A stretch of DNA of 64,000 nt from Blattamonas nauphoetae. Taxonomy: Eukaryota > Preaxostyla > Oxymonadida. Numbering within the stretch: the first letter of the stretch is position 1; each line of letters starts with the position of its first letter. A program made the translations under genes and the position numbers. The notes beneath the pieces were generated by a model. The model was not told the origin of the DNA. It did no database searches and worked only from the letters and a program-made list of their open reading frames with translations. The DNA is taken from assembly GCA_033064195.1 (NCBI GenBank), contig JARBJD010000045.1:285083-349082 (forward strand), given 5' to 3'. Below are positions 50,683 to 60,247 of this stretch, in pieces.

Positions 50683-51374
50683 GTTGAAAGGAAAGCTAAA
50701 AGAGAGAGAAGTAAAAAAGGAGTAAGCCTTTTCGCTCTTCCTTCCAAGAAATGAGAGACTAGGCCGTGACCCCCATCGGGACTGGCACCTCCTGGAGAAC
50801 AAGTTCTGGTTAAAGATGAAGACAAGAAACAGAGGAGGAGGGCTTGGCGATCAATCACCCGCACCACTGTCTCCTCGACCAGCCCTCCCCCACTTTGGTC
50901 CTCATTGTGCTCACCTCTCGTCCCTTCATCCTCATCTCACTTTCAAATCGAGAGAGGGCAAACCTTGACGAGAGTTTCCTTCCGATCCTCCCATGTTGAT
51001 TGACATTCAAATCAACATTGTTCTATTGATCCACTCGATCGCAATCGCGATATCTATTCACCCGTCTCCTTGTTCGCATTTCAAATCGATTCCTTCTCAA
51101 CCAAGGCGAGAGACCCATTGGTGGCGCCGTGCACTTGCTCCTCTTCCACAAACCCCACTCTTTCAATCCAGAGAACAACATACCGAGACTGTGCATCTCC
51201 ACACTTCACTCCCTCTGTCAACCCCATCTATCACCCTCAAACAAACTCTCTCCTTCAGACTCTGCACAGTCATCCCTGTGGAGATATTCTCACCCATATC
51301 ATCCACACATCCAGTTCACTTGCTCCCCATCACTTCGCCAATGGTGATCTTTTCTTTCCACGACTATCCTCCAA

Positions 51375-52720
51375 ATTGAGAACAAGTGTGGTGATGCGCT
51401 GCTCACGTTGGCCACCGACATCTTCTTCACAGTTTCTCACACGTATAAGGAGGGACGCGGGAAGTACGATGGGCCGAATGCGATCTGGTTATGACAGTTT
51501 GTCCTGTGGCATATTCACACTCCCATCGCTGACACCTCCATTTCAGATATCCATCTCCCTCATGTCCATTGATTGATGATCCCCTTCATCGAGACTCCTT
51601 TCCAAAGAATGTGTCAGCGCATGTTTGAGAAGAGTGACGAACGTTGTTTGTTGTCAGACATCCACCCTCTGCATTTCGGAGTTCCTCGCCGACACAGCCT
51701 CGATCAACAGTGTCCGTATCCGTCGTTGGACATTGGCATGGGTTAAACAGCAGAGCATTCTGCCCCTTTTTCATCACATCACTCGAAGCTAGCACCTTGG
51801 AGAAAAGAAAAGGTCCACAATCTTCCGGGTGTCTATCTCAAGATGACCAAGAGAACGATGTGGGCAGTTCTACGATTCTCATTCGCAGTCCGAATCCTTC
51901 TGATTCCAGAGAATATCTGATTGATTTCAACAGTGTTCTTGAAACGAAGAAGCAGCCCCTCCTGAACTCGTATTAACTTCGTTTCTGATCCACCCTCCAT
52001 CGATGTCTTTAATTGAGCTCCAATACTACTTCACTCCCATCTCTACTCAATAGGACAGTTCGCTTGTTCACAATCCCTGTTCCAAAGGGATCTTTGGAGA
52101 GTTGCTCATTGTCGCAACATCGTGATGGGGTGTAGTGAATCTGGTCGTGTTCTCGTCTGGTCAGTCGAACATGTATTTCGATCCCACCAGCGAGCGGAGT
52201 TGACAGAAAATGTACCAGATATCGATTGAGAAAACACTTCAAACTTCTGTTGAGCGAATGCTGAGTGAGGCGACTGCGATGGAATATCGATCAAAGACGT
52301 TTTGATATGGTGGTGTCACGGACCGTCAAATCAGAGATGAAGATGGAAATCTGGTTCCACTTCTCTTCTCCCAATTCAATCTTCCACGACACCAAACGAT
52401 CCTTGTGTCGTTGAGGCAATCGAAGATCGGCCTATTACATCTGTCACGGCTGCCAATCAATTTAGCTTCTGGATCATCTTCCTTATCGATAACGGATCCT
52501 CATTTCCTCCTGGGAGAAGTCGCCTCAGAGATTGACACAGAAGACCTATTCCGTTGATGTCTTCCGCCCTGTCCACACACTGTCCAACTCGACAGGCTTC
52601 CTTCTCCTCACTTCGGCATCGCATTTTACTCGCCACGAGCACCTCGTGTTTCATTTTGTTGATGCTGTACATGAAGCGAACAGGAAAGGGAGTATGGATT
52701 GATCGGTTATTCTGCCACTG
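51375..52720 (+). pseudogene. Decayed unrecognised coding sequence inside the 4.8-kb element
   Basis: Plus-strand stretches read like protein between stops: CGDALLTLATDIFFTVSHTY, KSDERCLLSDIHPLHFGVPR, RQIRDEDGNLVPLLFSQFNL, LHLSRLPINLASGSSSLSIT, CPHTVQLDRLPSPHFGIAFY. The last three are in one frame interrupted only by TGA codons. The minus strand also has coding-like stretches (for example GGIEIHVRLTRREHDQIHYT near 52130-52190), so strand is uncertain. I cannot assign a family. Confidence 0.3.
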
Positions 52721-54996
52721 GCACCATTGGAGAGGGTAGTTGAGAGATTAGATTGAAGACTTGATTTCGACTTGGCCTGATATCACAGTTTCTGAACATT
52801 TCACACTTCTATGACCTCCATTCAATTCCTCTTGATAGAGACCGTCCGAGAGAGGCCTCCCCCTTTTGGTGTGAGGGAGATTGGCACGATTGTGGATGAG
52901 AGGACGTCAGTGAGCAGACAGGAGTCGGCGATGTTGGTTGTACTCATCCTCTCCAAATGTGTCTGTTGTGTAGTTAATGTCGTATCCCGCGAATGTCGCA
53001 GACTCGGTGAGTCGGATTCGCTCCTCGTTATCGCTGTCAGGTGCTATCTTCCCTTTCTGAAGAATGGTCTCATAAGCAGCAAGTTTTCTGAATATACTTC
53101 TTGACCACTTCAGGCTTGACTTCTATATTCACTGGTTTTAGAGCCGCTTCAGAGTGTCGTTCCCAAAGTTCGAGTGAAAGCTCCTCTGTACACCTTCGCA
53201 AAGTATTGTTCAAAGTTCGTTCCCGTTGTTCATTGATTGTCCAAGAGTAGTAAGTTTCTCCTGGGAAAAGTGTTATTTTTCTCGTGCTTCTTGTGTCGAA
53301 TCTGTTGTGCGTATTTTAAATCCGCTTGAAATTTCTGCTTCACTTCCCGCAATTCATTCTTCCGACCGTGCCGAGGGGATTGCAGATCGCAGTGTGTCCT
53401 CTCAAGCTCTTTGTGGCTTGAATTTTTAAGTACCACAGGAATGTGGATAGAATCGGAACTATCTGCCTTCCTCACGACAGCGATGGTGAGATTCCTGTCT
53501 CGGATTCGAGGCATCAATGATGGATATGTTCCAGATTAGGTTGTCGTGAAATTTCTCACGGTAATCAGGAAGAACATGATTCGATGGAAAATATTGACAT
53601 GAGGACGGTCCTGGATTGTCTGCATTCCAGTGAGACAGTCCATAACAACAGCGTCTGGCTAGCCTGATGATAATCATACATCTTGGTTACGCAGTTTGTG
53701 CGAGATAACCATGTGATATCCCTTGCCGTCCCTCCAAATTTCTGGATTTGGAGGCCACGAGTTGCAGATAACGAATGGGATGCAATTCTTCCCATGAGAT
53801 CAACTGTCCTCCCAGTATCATCGTTCATAGTTGAAGAAAACTCGAAGTTGAACCCAGAAACTGAATTGGGACGTCTTAAGTGTCGATCTGGCGTAAAATT
53901 TCTCCAGGCGATCGAAATGTTCCATCTGTCGGTCCGCACCCGTTAAAACCCAACATAAACGATCGTGGTCGATTTATGAAGTCTGATGGACGTCCAGACT
54001 CAGCTTGTGTTCGATCGGATCGTCGGACATGATCCACTGGTATAGCCTCTTGTATACGAACGTCAATCATCTCTAGAGCTTGTGTTGTGACGCCATGATG
54101 TGTATGATTCTTGGGGATGGTGATATGTGCCATCATTCTGATTTATCTCCTCACTGGGTGGCGATGTTAATGAGCTGCATTTCCCGAATGAGATTCTCCA
54201 GCGTGAGAGAAATTTGGGCGTTGTCCGCATTGTAATGTGTTTCGAAGATGAGTCTCGTATTATTATTAACCTTTGAGTTCGTGGGCGCAACTTAACGCAT
54301 CAACTTGGGTGGGCAACTAGTTCAGTCCTTTGGCATAAACATGAGTCCTCGATACGACTCGGAATTGGCGTTTTGTACGACCTCCCCAGCGATCGGAATG
54401 ATCAATGTCTTCATTTGTCCAGAGCAGATGTCCGATCCCACGGCGTTCGACACGTACGAAATATCGTGTGTCACTGCAAATCGCCTCAAGTGAATGATAT
54501 TTGATTGTGAGTATCACTCGCATTTGTGTGAAAGGACGCTAAACGCCTTGAATCAGTCCTTTCATGTCGAACGGTGTTTGAACTAGAAACATGGGCTATT
54601 CGACAAAATTTTGACTTCTGTGAAAGAAGCTGATATAGGTTCCAATGATGTCCGAGATAAGTGACACCCTGGTCCACCTCCTCGTCTTCCTTGTTCGCTG
54701 CGCTTGTCGTTTCCCGTCGGTGAATTTTAGTCACCTGGACTGTCCCTGCATCTTATTTCGGGTTGTTTCGCCTAAGTGAACCTCGTCGCAATCAACTCCA
54801 GTGATTATGAGGTGTAGTTTGTGAATGAACTTCTTCGCTTGAGACAGAAATGACTGCATGGTATTGGAATGACGGAACTGCTAGTTCGTCGTTATGTCCA
54901 TTCTTGACAAGGAATTGAGAAAAATATTGTGACTCACAGCAATATAGTTTTGTAAAAAGACGAGGAGGTCAATATATTTTGTTTTTAGAATCTCAG

Positions 54997-55074
54997 ATCG
55001 GCCAGCCCACTTCGAGGTACTCGCTGTGTTGAGGAGCCCTCGTTTGGGCTTGGAGTGACCAAGGGGAACTCCTC
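54997..55074 (-). repeat. Terminal repeat of the 4.8-kb element, right
   Basis: The complement reads GAGGAGTTCCCCTTGGTCAC... through the shared 41-bp core. Confidence 0.85.
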
Positions 55075-55844
55075 TCCACCACATCTCTCCGCCAGTCTGT
55101 CGCAGAAGATGAAGCTCGGAGTCGCTTTTAGTCGCTCTCGCTGACGACACCGCAACTTGTGACTGGCTGTCCCCTCACTCTTCGCCAAAGTCAACCCCAA
55201 CCGGACTCGAGGGGAAAACGAAATTACTGTTGACTGACTTGAGCGGACGGAACACGCACGGACAGGGCGGTGTGAAGACAGACCGACGGAACACTGACAC
55301 CGCCAACCTGGCGGCTTGCCAAATCGTCTCCGCAGTGACCACACTTCTAGCCAGATACGCATCACATCATCACCATCACTGACTCTATGTGTCGGTACTG
55401 TGTCGTGACTGCAAGGAAAGCTGGCGACACTGGAGTCCCTGCCGAATGAACAGCTAAACATGAAGCAAGAGCAGAAGCAGACGATGGAAGGGTTGTCTAG
55501 AGTGAAGGAGAGGGAAGGTGCTGATGAGTTAGTTTCGAAGGGAGTGATGGTGGAGAACAAGGGAGTGGTGTTGTCGGTGAAGGGGAGGCAGGCTCAGTCA
55601 TGTGGAGGGTTGGAGGAGAGGATGGGATTGGGGGAGGGGTTGAGAGTGAAGAGTGCGGAGTTTGGAGATTTGGAAGAAGGAGATGGTTGTGTCTGAGGCT
55701 GATGAAATGGAGGACATGGCTCTCATGAGAGAAGAAGAGACGAGAGTGAGAGAGGGAGCGTGGATGGAGGAGATGGAGGATCTTCAGTGGAACGAGGATA
55801 AATTGAAGACCGAGTTGGAAGAGCAGAAGTTGAGGAGGAGATGA
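55075..55844 (+). pseudogene. Family B relic, C-terminal part
   Basis: Resumes TCCACCACATCTCTCCGCC, the B sequence expected after 50308. Pieces: LEGKTKLLLTDLSGRNTHGQ, TLCVGTVS, then a long open stretch KLATLESLPNEQLNMKQEQK, SKGVMVENKGVVLSVKGRQA, AEFGDLEEGDGCV, and a final coiled coil EADEMEDMALMREEETRVRE to EEQKLRRR and a stop. The last two frames differ by one shift. This is the best-preserved B C-terminus. Family A copy 13 starts 155 bp after it. Confidence 0.58.
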
Positions 55845-55958
55845 ATTTGAATACTCGTTGATCGCAAACAAATAATAGCGTCTCTGTCGTTGTTGGTTGA
55901 TTTTTGTTCTTCCTTTTGGACGTTCATCTCATCTCATTATCTTTCTTCAACTGTTTGT

Positions 55959-55976
55959 TCTGACCCATAACGAATG
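55959..55976 (+). promoter_or_regulatory. Family A upstream element, copy 13
   Basis: TCTGACCCATAACGAATG, 22 nt before the ATG. Confidence 0.7.
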
Positions 55977-55998
55977 ATTTTATACAAAATCTTTCTGA

Positions 55999-57072
55999 AT
56001 GACCGAAATGAACAGGAAAACAGACACCTTCTCGAATACAGAACGCTCTGACTTGTCCTCCCGTCCCTTTCACTTTTCGACGGATTGCTCACCGTTTCTG
56101 AATTGGGATGAGAAACAACATGAATCTGTACATGAAAAAGCCATTGTCTTTCGATCTCTTGTCGCTACAGTGAAGTTCCAGCCTGCACTTGATGACGCAC
56201 TGGAAACGAAAGCAGTGAAATTTCTAGAATCTGTGACTCCAGAGAATCGAGATTCAGCAGATGCTTTTCAGAACAAGTTGACATCGAACTCTGATGATTC
56301 TTCAACAGATTTTATCCAGTCCATTGTGGTTCTTCTTTCATCCACAAGTCAGGTCCTCACAGCCTCAACAGTGAAAATGCTCTATTCTCTGATTGAATGG
56401 ATTTCGCCTACTGTCCAGTTTACCCTCGTTCAAGCTGGTCTGATCCCTCAACTCATCACCACTCTCAATCCACTGACTCTTTCTTTTACCGAAGCAGTCG
56501 ACATCCACGCTGGTCTCATGTCAACCATAACCTGATTGGTCTGGATCACAACTCCGTTTGGACTCGAATATCTCGAAATTGTCGATCATTTTAAACCACA
56601 AACTGTTCCCGAGACGGTTTTTCAACAAGTTCTCTTCCCTTCGGAGCAGTATATTTGTCATTTATGCGTAAACCGCTATTCGATCATCAACGGGAAGCAA
56701 TCCAAATATTTTCTGGACCTCCTTGCCCAAATCCTCCACATATCTCCATATCATCAACCGACAATGGATTTCGTCGATACTATGCCAGTCGTTCTCTCGA
56801 TCCCAAGTTATCTCACATTCTTCGAGGATGACAACTCAATCTGGTATTTTCTGTATACAATGAACAATACTCAGCGGAAATGGAACAACGAAAGCGGAGA
56901 AGTGCGACAGATGGGGAAGACAGTCCATCGAACGTTGAGAATGGAGGGCATCGAAGATGTGAATGAGGAGAAGCTGCGAAACGAGAAAAACACATCCTAT
57001 GGAAGAGTTATTGTTTTCTACTCGATTGAATGGAACAACCTGTTCGGCATGAACGTTCCGGAACAGGAATAG
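55999..57072 (+). pseudogene. Family A copy 13, one central nonsense codon
   Basis: 1074 nt from ATG to TAG, open except for TGA at 56533-56535, where other copies have TGT or another sense codon (ITCSLWL becomes IT-stop-LVWI). The 5' part gives 178 residues including FLNWDEKQHESVHEKAIVFR and the helical middle. The 3' part begins with an in-frame ATG-like restart only at a TTG/GTC context, so reinitiation is unlikely. The N-terminus matches copy 6. The end block reads LRMEGIEDVNEEKL. Confidence 0.85.
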
Positions 57073-57640
57073 AAACAGACAGGAACCAACGAAGACTCGA
57101 ACTGTTTCTGCCTTGTTTTGGACGACACACGCTGTTTGCGTGTGATTGTTGTCGGCTATGGCATCACCTCATGGTTTCGATTGCCGACAGACTGCACTGC
57201 AAACTGCATTTCGAGAAGCCTTTTATCTTCCGAAGTGCGAAGTGAAGGACCACTTGGACTTCACCCTCACTCGACACAACATCGTTCCCATTCTCTTTCT
57301 TCGGTCTCTCTGATTGTCGTTGTCTGCCGCTCTCCTCAACCACGATGGTGTCCGTTGACTCCTGCCCCTCTTTCCAACAATCACATTTCGTCTCTCGTCT
57401 TTTTTGGACGCGTGGAGGATTGTGGATGTGGTGGAGGAATGATGGATGCTCGGACGAAACATCAAAACGGGAGGAATGTGGTTGGCGAATGGAAGATGGC
57501 TCGTGGGTAGCTGAGAGTGAAGAGGAGACTCGCATTTCCCAACCTCTTCGCCAGAATGCTGCCACAACTCACTTGTCTTCCTCCCTCTCCTCGTCCTTTG
57601 TCAGTGATGGTGTTGTGTTTGGAACGAGTTGACCGAAGTT
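57073..57640. other. Copy 13 3' flank followed by unassigned sequence
   Basis: The conserved flank runs to about 57180 and holds the best stem, CACACGC-TGTTT-GCGTGTG, at 57124-57142. From 57240 to 57640 the sequence has stretches of open frame on both strands but nothing recognisable. It is absent from the flanks of the other copies. Confidence 0.5.
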
Positions 57641-57934
57641 GATGGACATGTCATCGTGTGTGTCGAAAAAGAGGCGCTTCTTCGTCAGTCTGACAGGAGT
57701 CTTCTTGTTGTGTCCGTCCACAGAACGACACAATGACATGCACACAATCGATGCTAGAACCCCTCTGTCACGTCTTTGTGTCGTTGTTTGAAACGACTTG
57801 TTCTCATCAAGTGCTCCTTCTCCATCCAAACTTCATCTTCATTCGTCGATTATCTTCCTTATCGTGATTTGATTATTTATTCTTCCTTCTGGACGATTAT
57901 TTCATCTCAAACTCTTTATTTCTCACGAATACTG
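57640..57934 (+). repeat. Extended 5' flank shared by copies 12 and 14
   Basis: Aligns with 47765-48034 (GAGTCTTCTTGTTGTGT, CTCTGTCACG, TTTGTGTCGT, then the CTTCCTTCTGGACGATT block). The last 150 bp are also found upstream of copy 15 (60065-60205). Confidence 0.6.
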
Positions 57935-57951
57935 TTGGACCCATAAAGACA
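57935..57951 (+). promoter_or_regulatory. Family A upstream element, copy 14 (diverged)
   Basis: TTGGACCCATAAAGACA, 23 nt before the ATG. Confidence 0.58.
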
Positions 57952-57974
57952 ATTGTTTGATTCAATCCGAAAGA

Positions 57975-59048
57975 ATGACCGAGATTGACAAGACAACAGA
58001 CACATCCTCAAACATAAGACCTTCTGATTTGTTCTCCCCACATTTGCCGTTTTCTGCAGATTGCTCTCCGTTCCTAAATTGGAAAGAAGAAGACCTTGAA
58101 TCGGAACAGGAAACAGTCCGTATCTTTCAGTCTCTCGTTGCCACTGTGAAGTTGCAGCCTGCACTTGATGTCTCTCTCGAAGCGAAAGCGGTGAATTTTC
58201 TGAAATCTTTGGATCCGAAGGTTCAAAAATCAGCCGAAGTTTTTCTCAACAGCCATGGGCGAACCACTGACGAATCATTAACCAACTTCATCCAGTCCAT
58301 TGGGGTGCTCATTTCTTCTACCAGTCAGGGTATCACCATCGCAGCAGTGAAGATACTCAGACTTCTGATCAGCCTCTGTTCGCCTAAAGTCCTACTTGCC
58401 CTCGTCAAAGCTGATCTGATCCCTCAACTCATCGCATCTCTCAATCCATTGATTCTTCCTTTTGCAGAAGCAGTTGATATCCACTTATATCTCATGAAAA
58501 GCATCAACAAATCCTCGTGGCTCGCAACTCCATATGGACTGTATGGACTCAAAATTCAAAATCAGGATGAACCACAAGCTGTTCACGAGACGATCTTGAA
58601 GCAAGTTGTGGCCCCATCAGAGAAGTATCTCTACTATTTGTGCGTGAACCGATTTTCGATCGTCGATGGTGAGCAATCTACCGAGTTAATGACTCTTATT
58701 CCTCGACTCCTCGAAATGTCTCTTTATTATCAACCGACAATGGAAATTGTTCTTCATATGCCAGTCATTCTCACGATCCCAAGTTGCCTCACATTCTTCG
58801 AGAATGAACGCTCAATCTGGTTTTTTCTGTCTTCAGTAGTCGAAGCCCAGCGGAGATGGAACATGATAAGGAGAGAATATCGACAAATGGGGAAGACAGT
58901 GCTTTGCATGTTGAGAATGGAGGGCTTCGAAGATGTGAGCGAAGAAAGGCTGCTAAACGACCAAGACGGATCGTATGCAAGATCTATTGTTACCAGATCG
59001 ATTGATTGGAGCAACCTGCATGGCATGAACCTTCTAAGGCGTGCATAG
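57975..59048 (+). CDS. Family A copy 14, intact (357 residues)
   Basis: Starts MTEIDKTTDTSSNIRPSDLF. Frame is open upstream only from a TTG at 57957. DCSPFLNWKEEDLESEQETV, FQSLVATVKLQPALDVSLEA, ITIAAVKILRLLISLCSPKV, LLALVKADLIPQLIASLNPL. Its SINKSSWLATPYGLYGLKIQ and NQDEPQAVHETI stretches make it the nearest relative of the disrupted copy 1. The end block is LRMEGFEDVSEERL, ending DWSNLHGMNLL. The usual tyrosine-rich HLCVNR is YLCVNR. Confidence 0.86.
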   Translation: MTEIDKTTDTSSNIRPSDLFSPHLPFSADCSPFLNWKEEDLESEQETVRIFQSLVATVKLQPALDVSLEAKAVNFLKSLDPKVQKSAEVFLNSHGRTTDESLTNFIQSIGVLISSTSQGITIAAVKILRLLISLCSPKVLLALVKADLIPQLIASLNPLILPFAEAVDIHLYLMKSINKSSWLATPYGLYGLKIQNQDEPQAVHETILKQVVAPSEKYLYYLCVNRFSIVDGEQSTELMTLIPRLLEMSLYYQPTMEIVLHMPVILTIPSCLTFFENERSIWFFLSSVVEAQRRWNMIRREYRQMGKTVLCMLRMEGFEDVSEERLLNDQDGSYARSIVTRSIDWSNLHGMNLLRRA

Positions 59049-59780
59049 AAACAGATAGGAACAGGCGAACCGTTCGAACTGTTTCTGACTTCTTTTGAAC
59101 AATAGACGCTGTTTGTGTGTGATCTTTGTCGACTAAAACGTCGCTTTATGGTTCGGCTTTCCAGAAGGATTGGATCTTACGCTTTATTCCATGCGACCAT
59201 CCTCCACATCATTTCCCAAGCCGACAACACTCACGAGATCGTCAAACAACAAGCTTTATGAAGGCATTCGAAAACGAAAAATCAACCCAAAATTACTCCA
59301 TCTCCCTGACTCCCGCTTCGTGCCACCCGATCGCTTGACAGATGCGACACCAATTCTCGCCACCACTTCAGTTTTGTTGAGAATTCGCGTCCACACTCGC
59401 CCTCCTCGTCCTTGGAAGGCAATGCGTCGGTCGAATTTCCTGAAACAGGAATCTCCGAAGTGTCTTCACACATGATCAGGACTGCTGGAGTTTTTTTCCT
59501 GTTCGTCGAGGTGAATGGACGGAGCTGGTCAGGAGGCGAAGATGAGCGTGTTTTCTTGCTCAGCTCACACCATCCTTCCCTTTGTGGACTCGAACTGAGA
59601 GGGAAAACGAAGGATGCTCAAGGAATGTCCGACGAACCATTCCACACCTTTCCATGAAACAGTTGAAGGATGTTCTTCTCGTCGATTGTCTGCTGTGGAT
59701 GGGAAGACGTGTGAAGAACGGAAAGGCTGAGTCTGTGAGCCAATTGGACTGGCTGGACGATGGGACAGCCCACTCTCCAT
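59049..59780. other. Copy 14 3' flank and unassigned relic sequence
   Basis: The conserved flank extends to about 59165 (hairpin position GACGCTGTTTGTGTGTG). Beyond it are short frames (for example EFPETGISEVSSHMIRTAGV) that I cannot assign, possibly a decayed gene leading into the family A fragment at 59793. Confidence 0.4.
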
Positions 59781-59792
59781 CGGGGCGAGTGT

Positions 59793-60066
59793 GATGTGCA
59801 CGCCTGCGTTGGAGATGCTGAGAACTGTGATGCTGCTCTGTTCACTCGTCGCAGCTGATCTGATGCCTCGACTCGTCATCATCCTCGATCGGCTGTCTCT
59901 TTCTTTTGAAGAAGCCGAAGACATACGCCGTTTTCTCATTCCCATCATTGTCGATTCGTTGTGTGTCCCAACTCCAACTGGTCTCGCAGGCAACACAATT
60001 GAAGATGAGAATGAAGGACTGCTGTTTGCGAGACATTCTTGAGACGAGTTCTCGCCACATCGGAGA
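59793..60066 (+). pseudogene. Fragment of a diverged family A member
   Basis: ALEMLRTVMLLCSLVAADLM, PRLVIILDRLSLSFEEAEDI, TPTGLAGNTIEDENEGLL, then in the next frame VRDILETSSRHIGEV. These match the family order ITTAAMKML, VRLALVxADLIPQLI, LSLSFTEAVDI, TPxGLxxLEIEDENEQQAV, RETIL, PSE. Identity is much lower than among the fifteen copies. Only this central part remains. Confidence 0.6.
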
Positions 60067-60207
60067 AGTCTCTTCTCATCAAATCCTCGTTCTCCATCCA
60101 AACTTCATCTTCTTTCATCGATAATCTCAGTCTTCATCATTTGATTGTTTTTTCTTCCTTCTGTACAATTCTTTCATCTCGTTATCTTTGTATCACTGAT
60201 TCTTACT

Positions 60208-60224
60208 TCTGACCCATAACGTGT
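60208..60224 (+). promoter_or_regulatory. Family A upstream element, copy 15
   Basis: TCTGACCCATAACGTGT, 23 nt before the conserved ATG at 60248 and only 2 nt before an extra ATG at 60227. Confidence 0.65.
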
Positions 60225-60247
60225 AAATGAACTCAGAATCACAAACA

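Larger units (their letters stand above)
50309..55074 (-). mobile_element. 4.8-kb element with DIRS-like ends, no recognisable RT or recombinase
   Basis: A perfect 41-bp inverted core lies at 50328-50368 and 54997-55037, with non-identical outer extensions (19 bp left, 37 bp right). At 50603-50682 an internal region equals the complement of the left end (29 bp) followed by the complement of the right end (56 bp), overlapping by GAGGA, the same geometry as the DIRS internal complementary region at 43285-43369. Position of that region near the left end implies minus orientation, and the longer extension then falls on the element's own left end, as in the 39-44 kb element. The insertion splits a family B relic cleanly without an obvious duplication. 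Interior frames are short on both strands and show no YMDD or recombinase motif. Confidence 0.72.

Noticed and set aside
52009-52242. Minus-strand stretch PLAGGIEIHVRLTRREHDQI resembling a jelly-roll capsid segment of Polinton-type elements
   Set aside because: The resemblance is one beta-strand pattern, with no other Polinton gene (polymerase, ATPase, integrase) nearby and frames broken on both sides; too weak to call.
47441-57829. Antisense frames beginning MDGEG/MEGEG exactly 146 bp upstream of copies 12 and 14
   Set aside because: They start at TTG, not ATG, and the constant distance is explained by duplication of the shared 5' flank.
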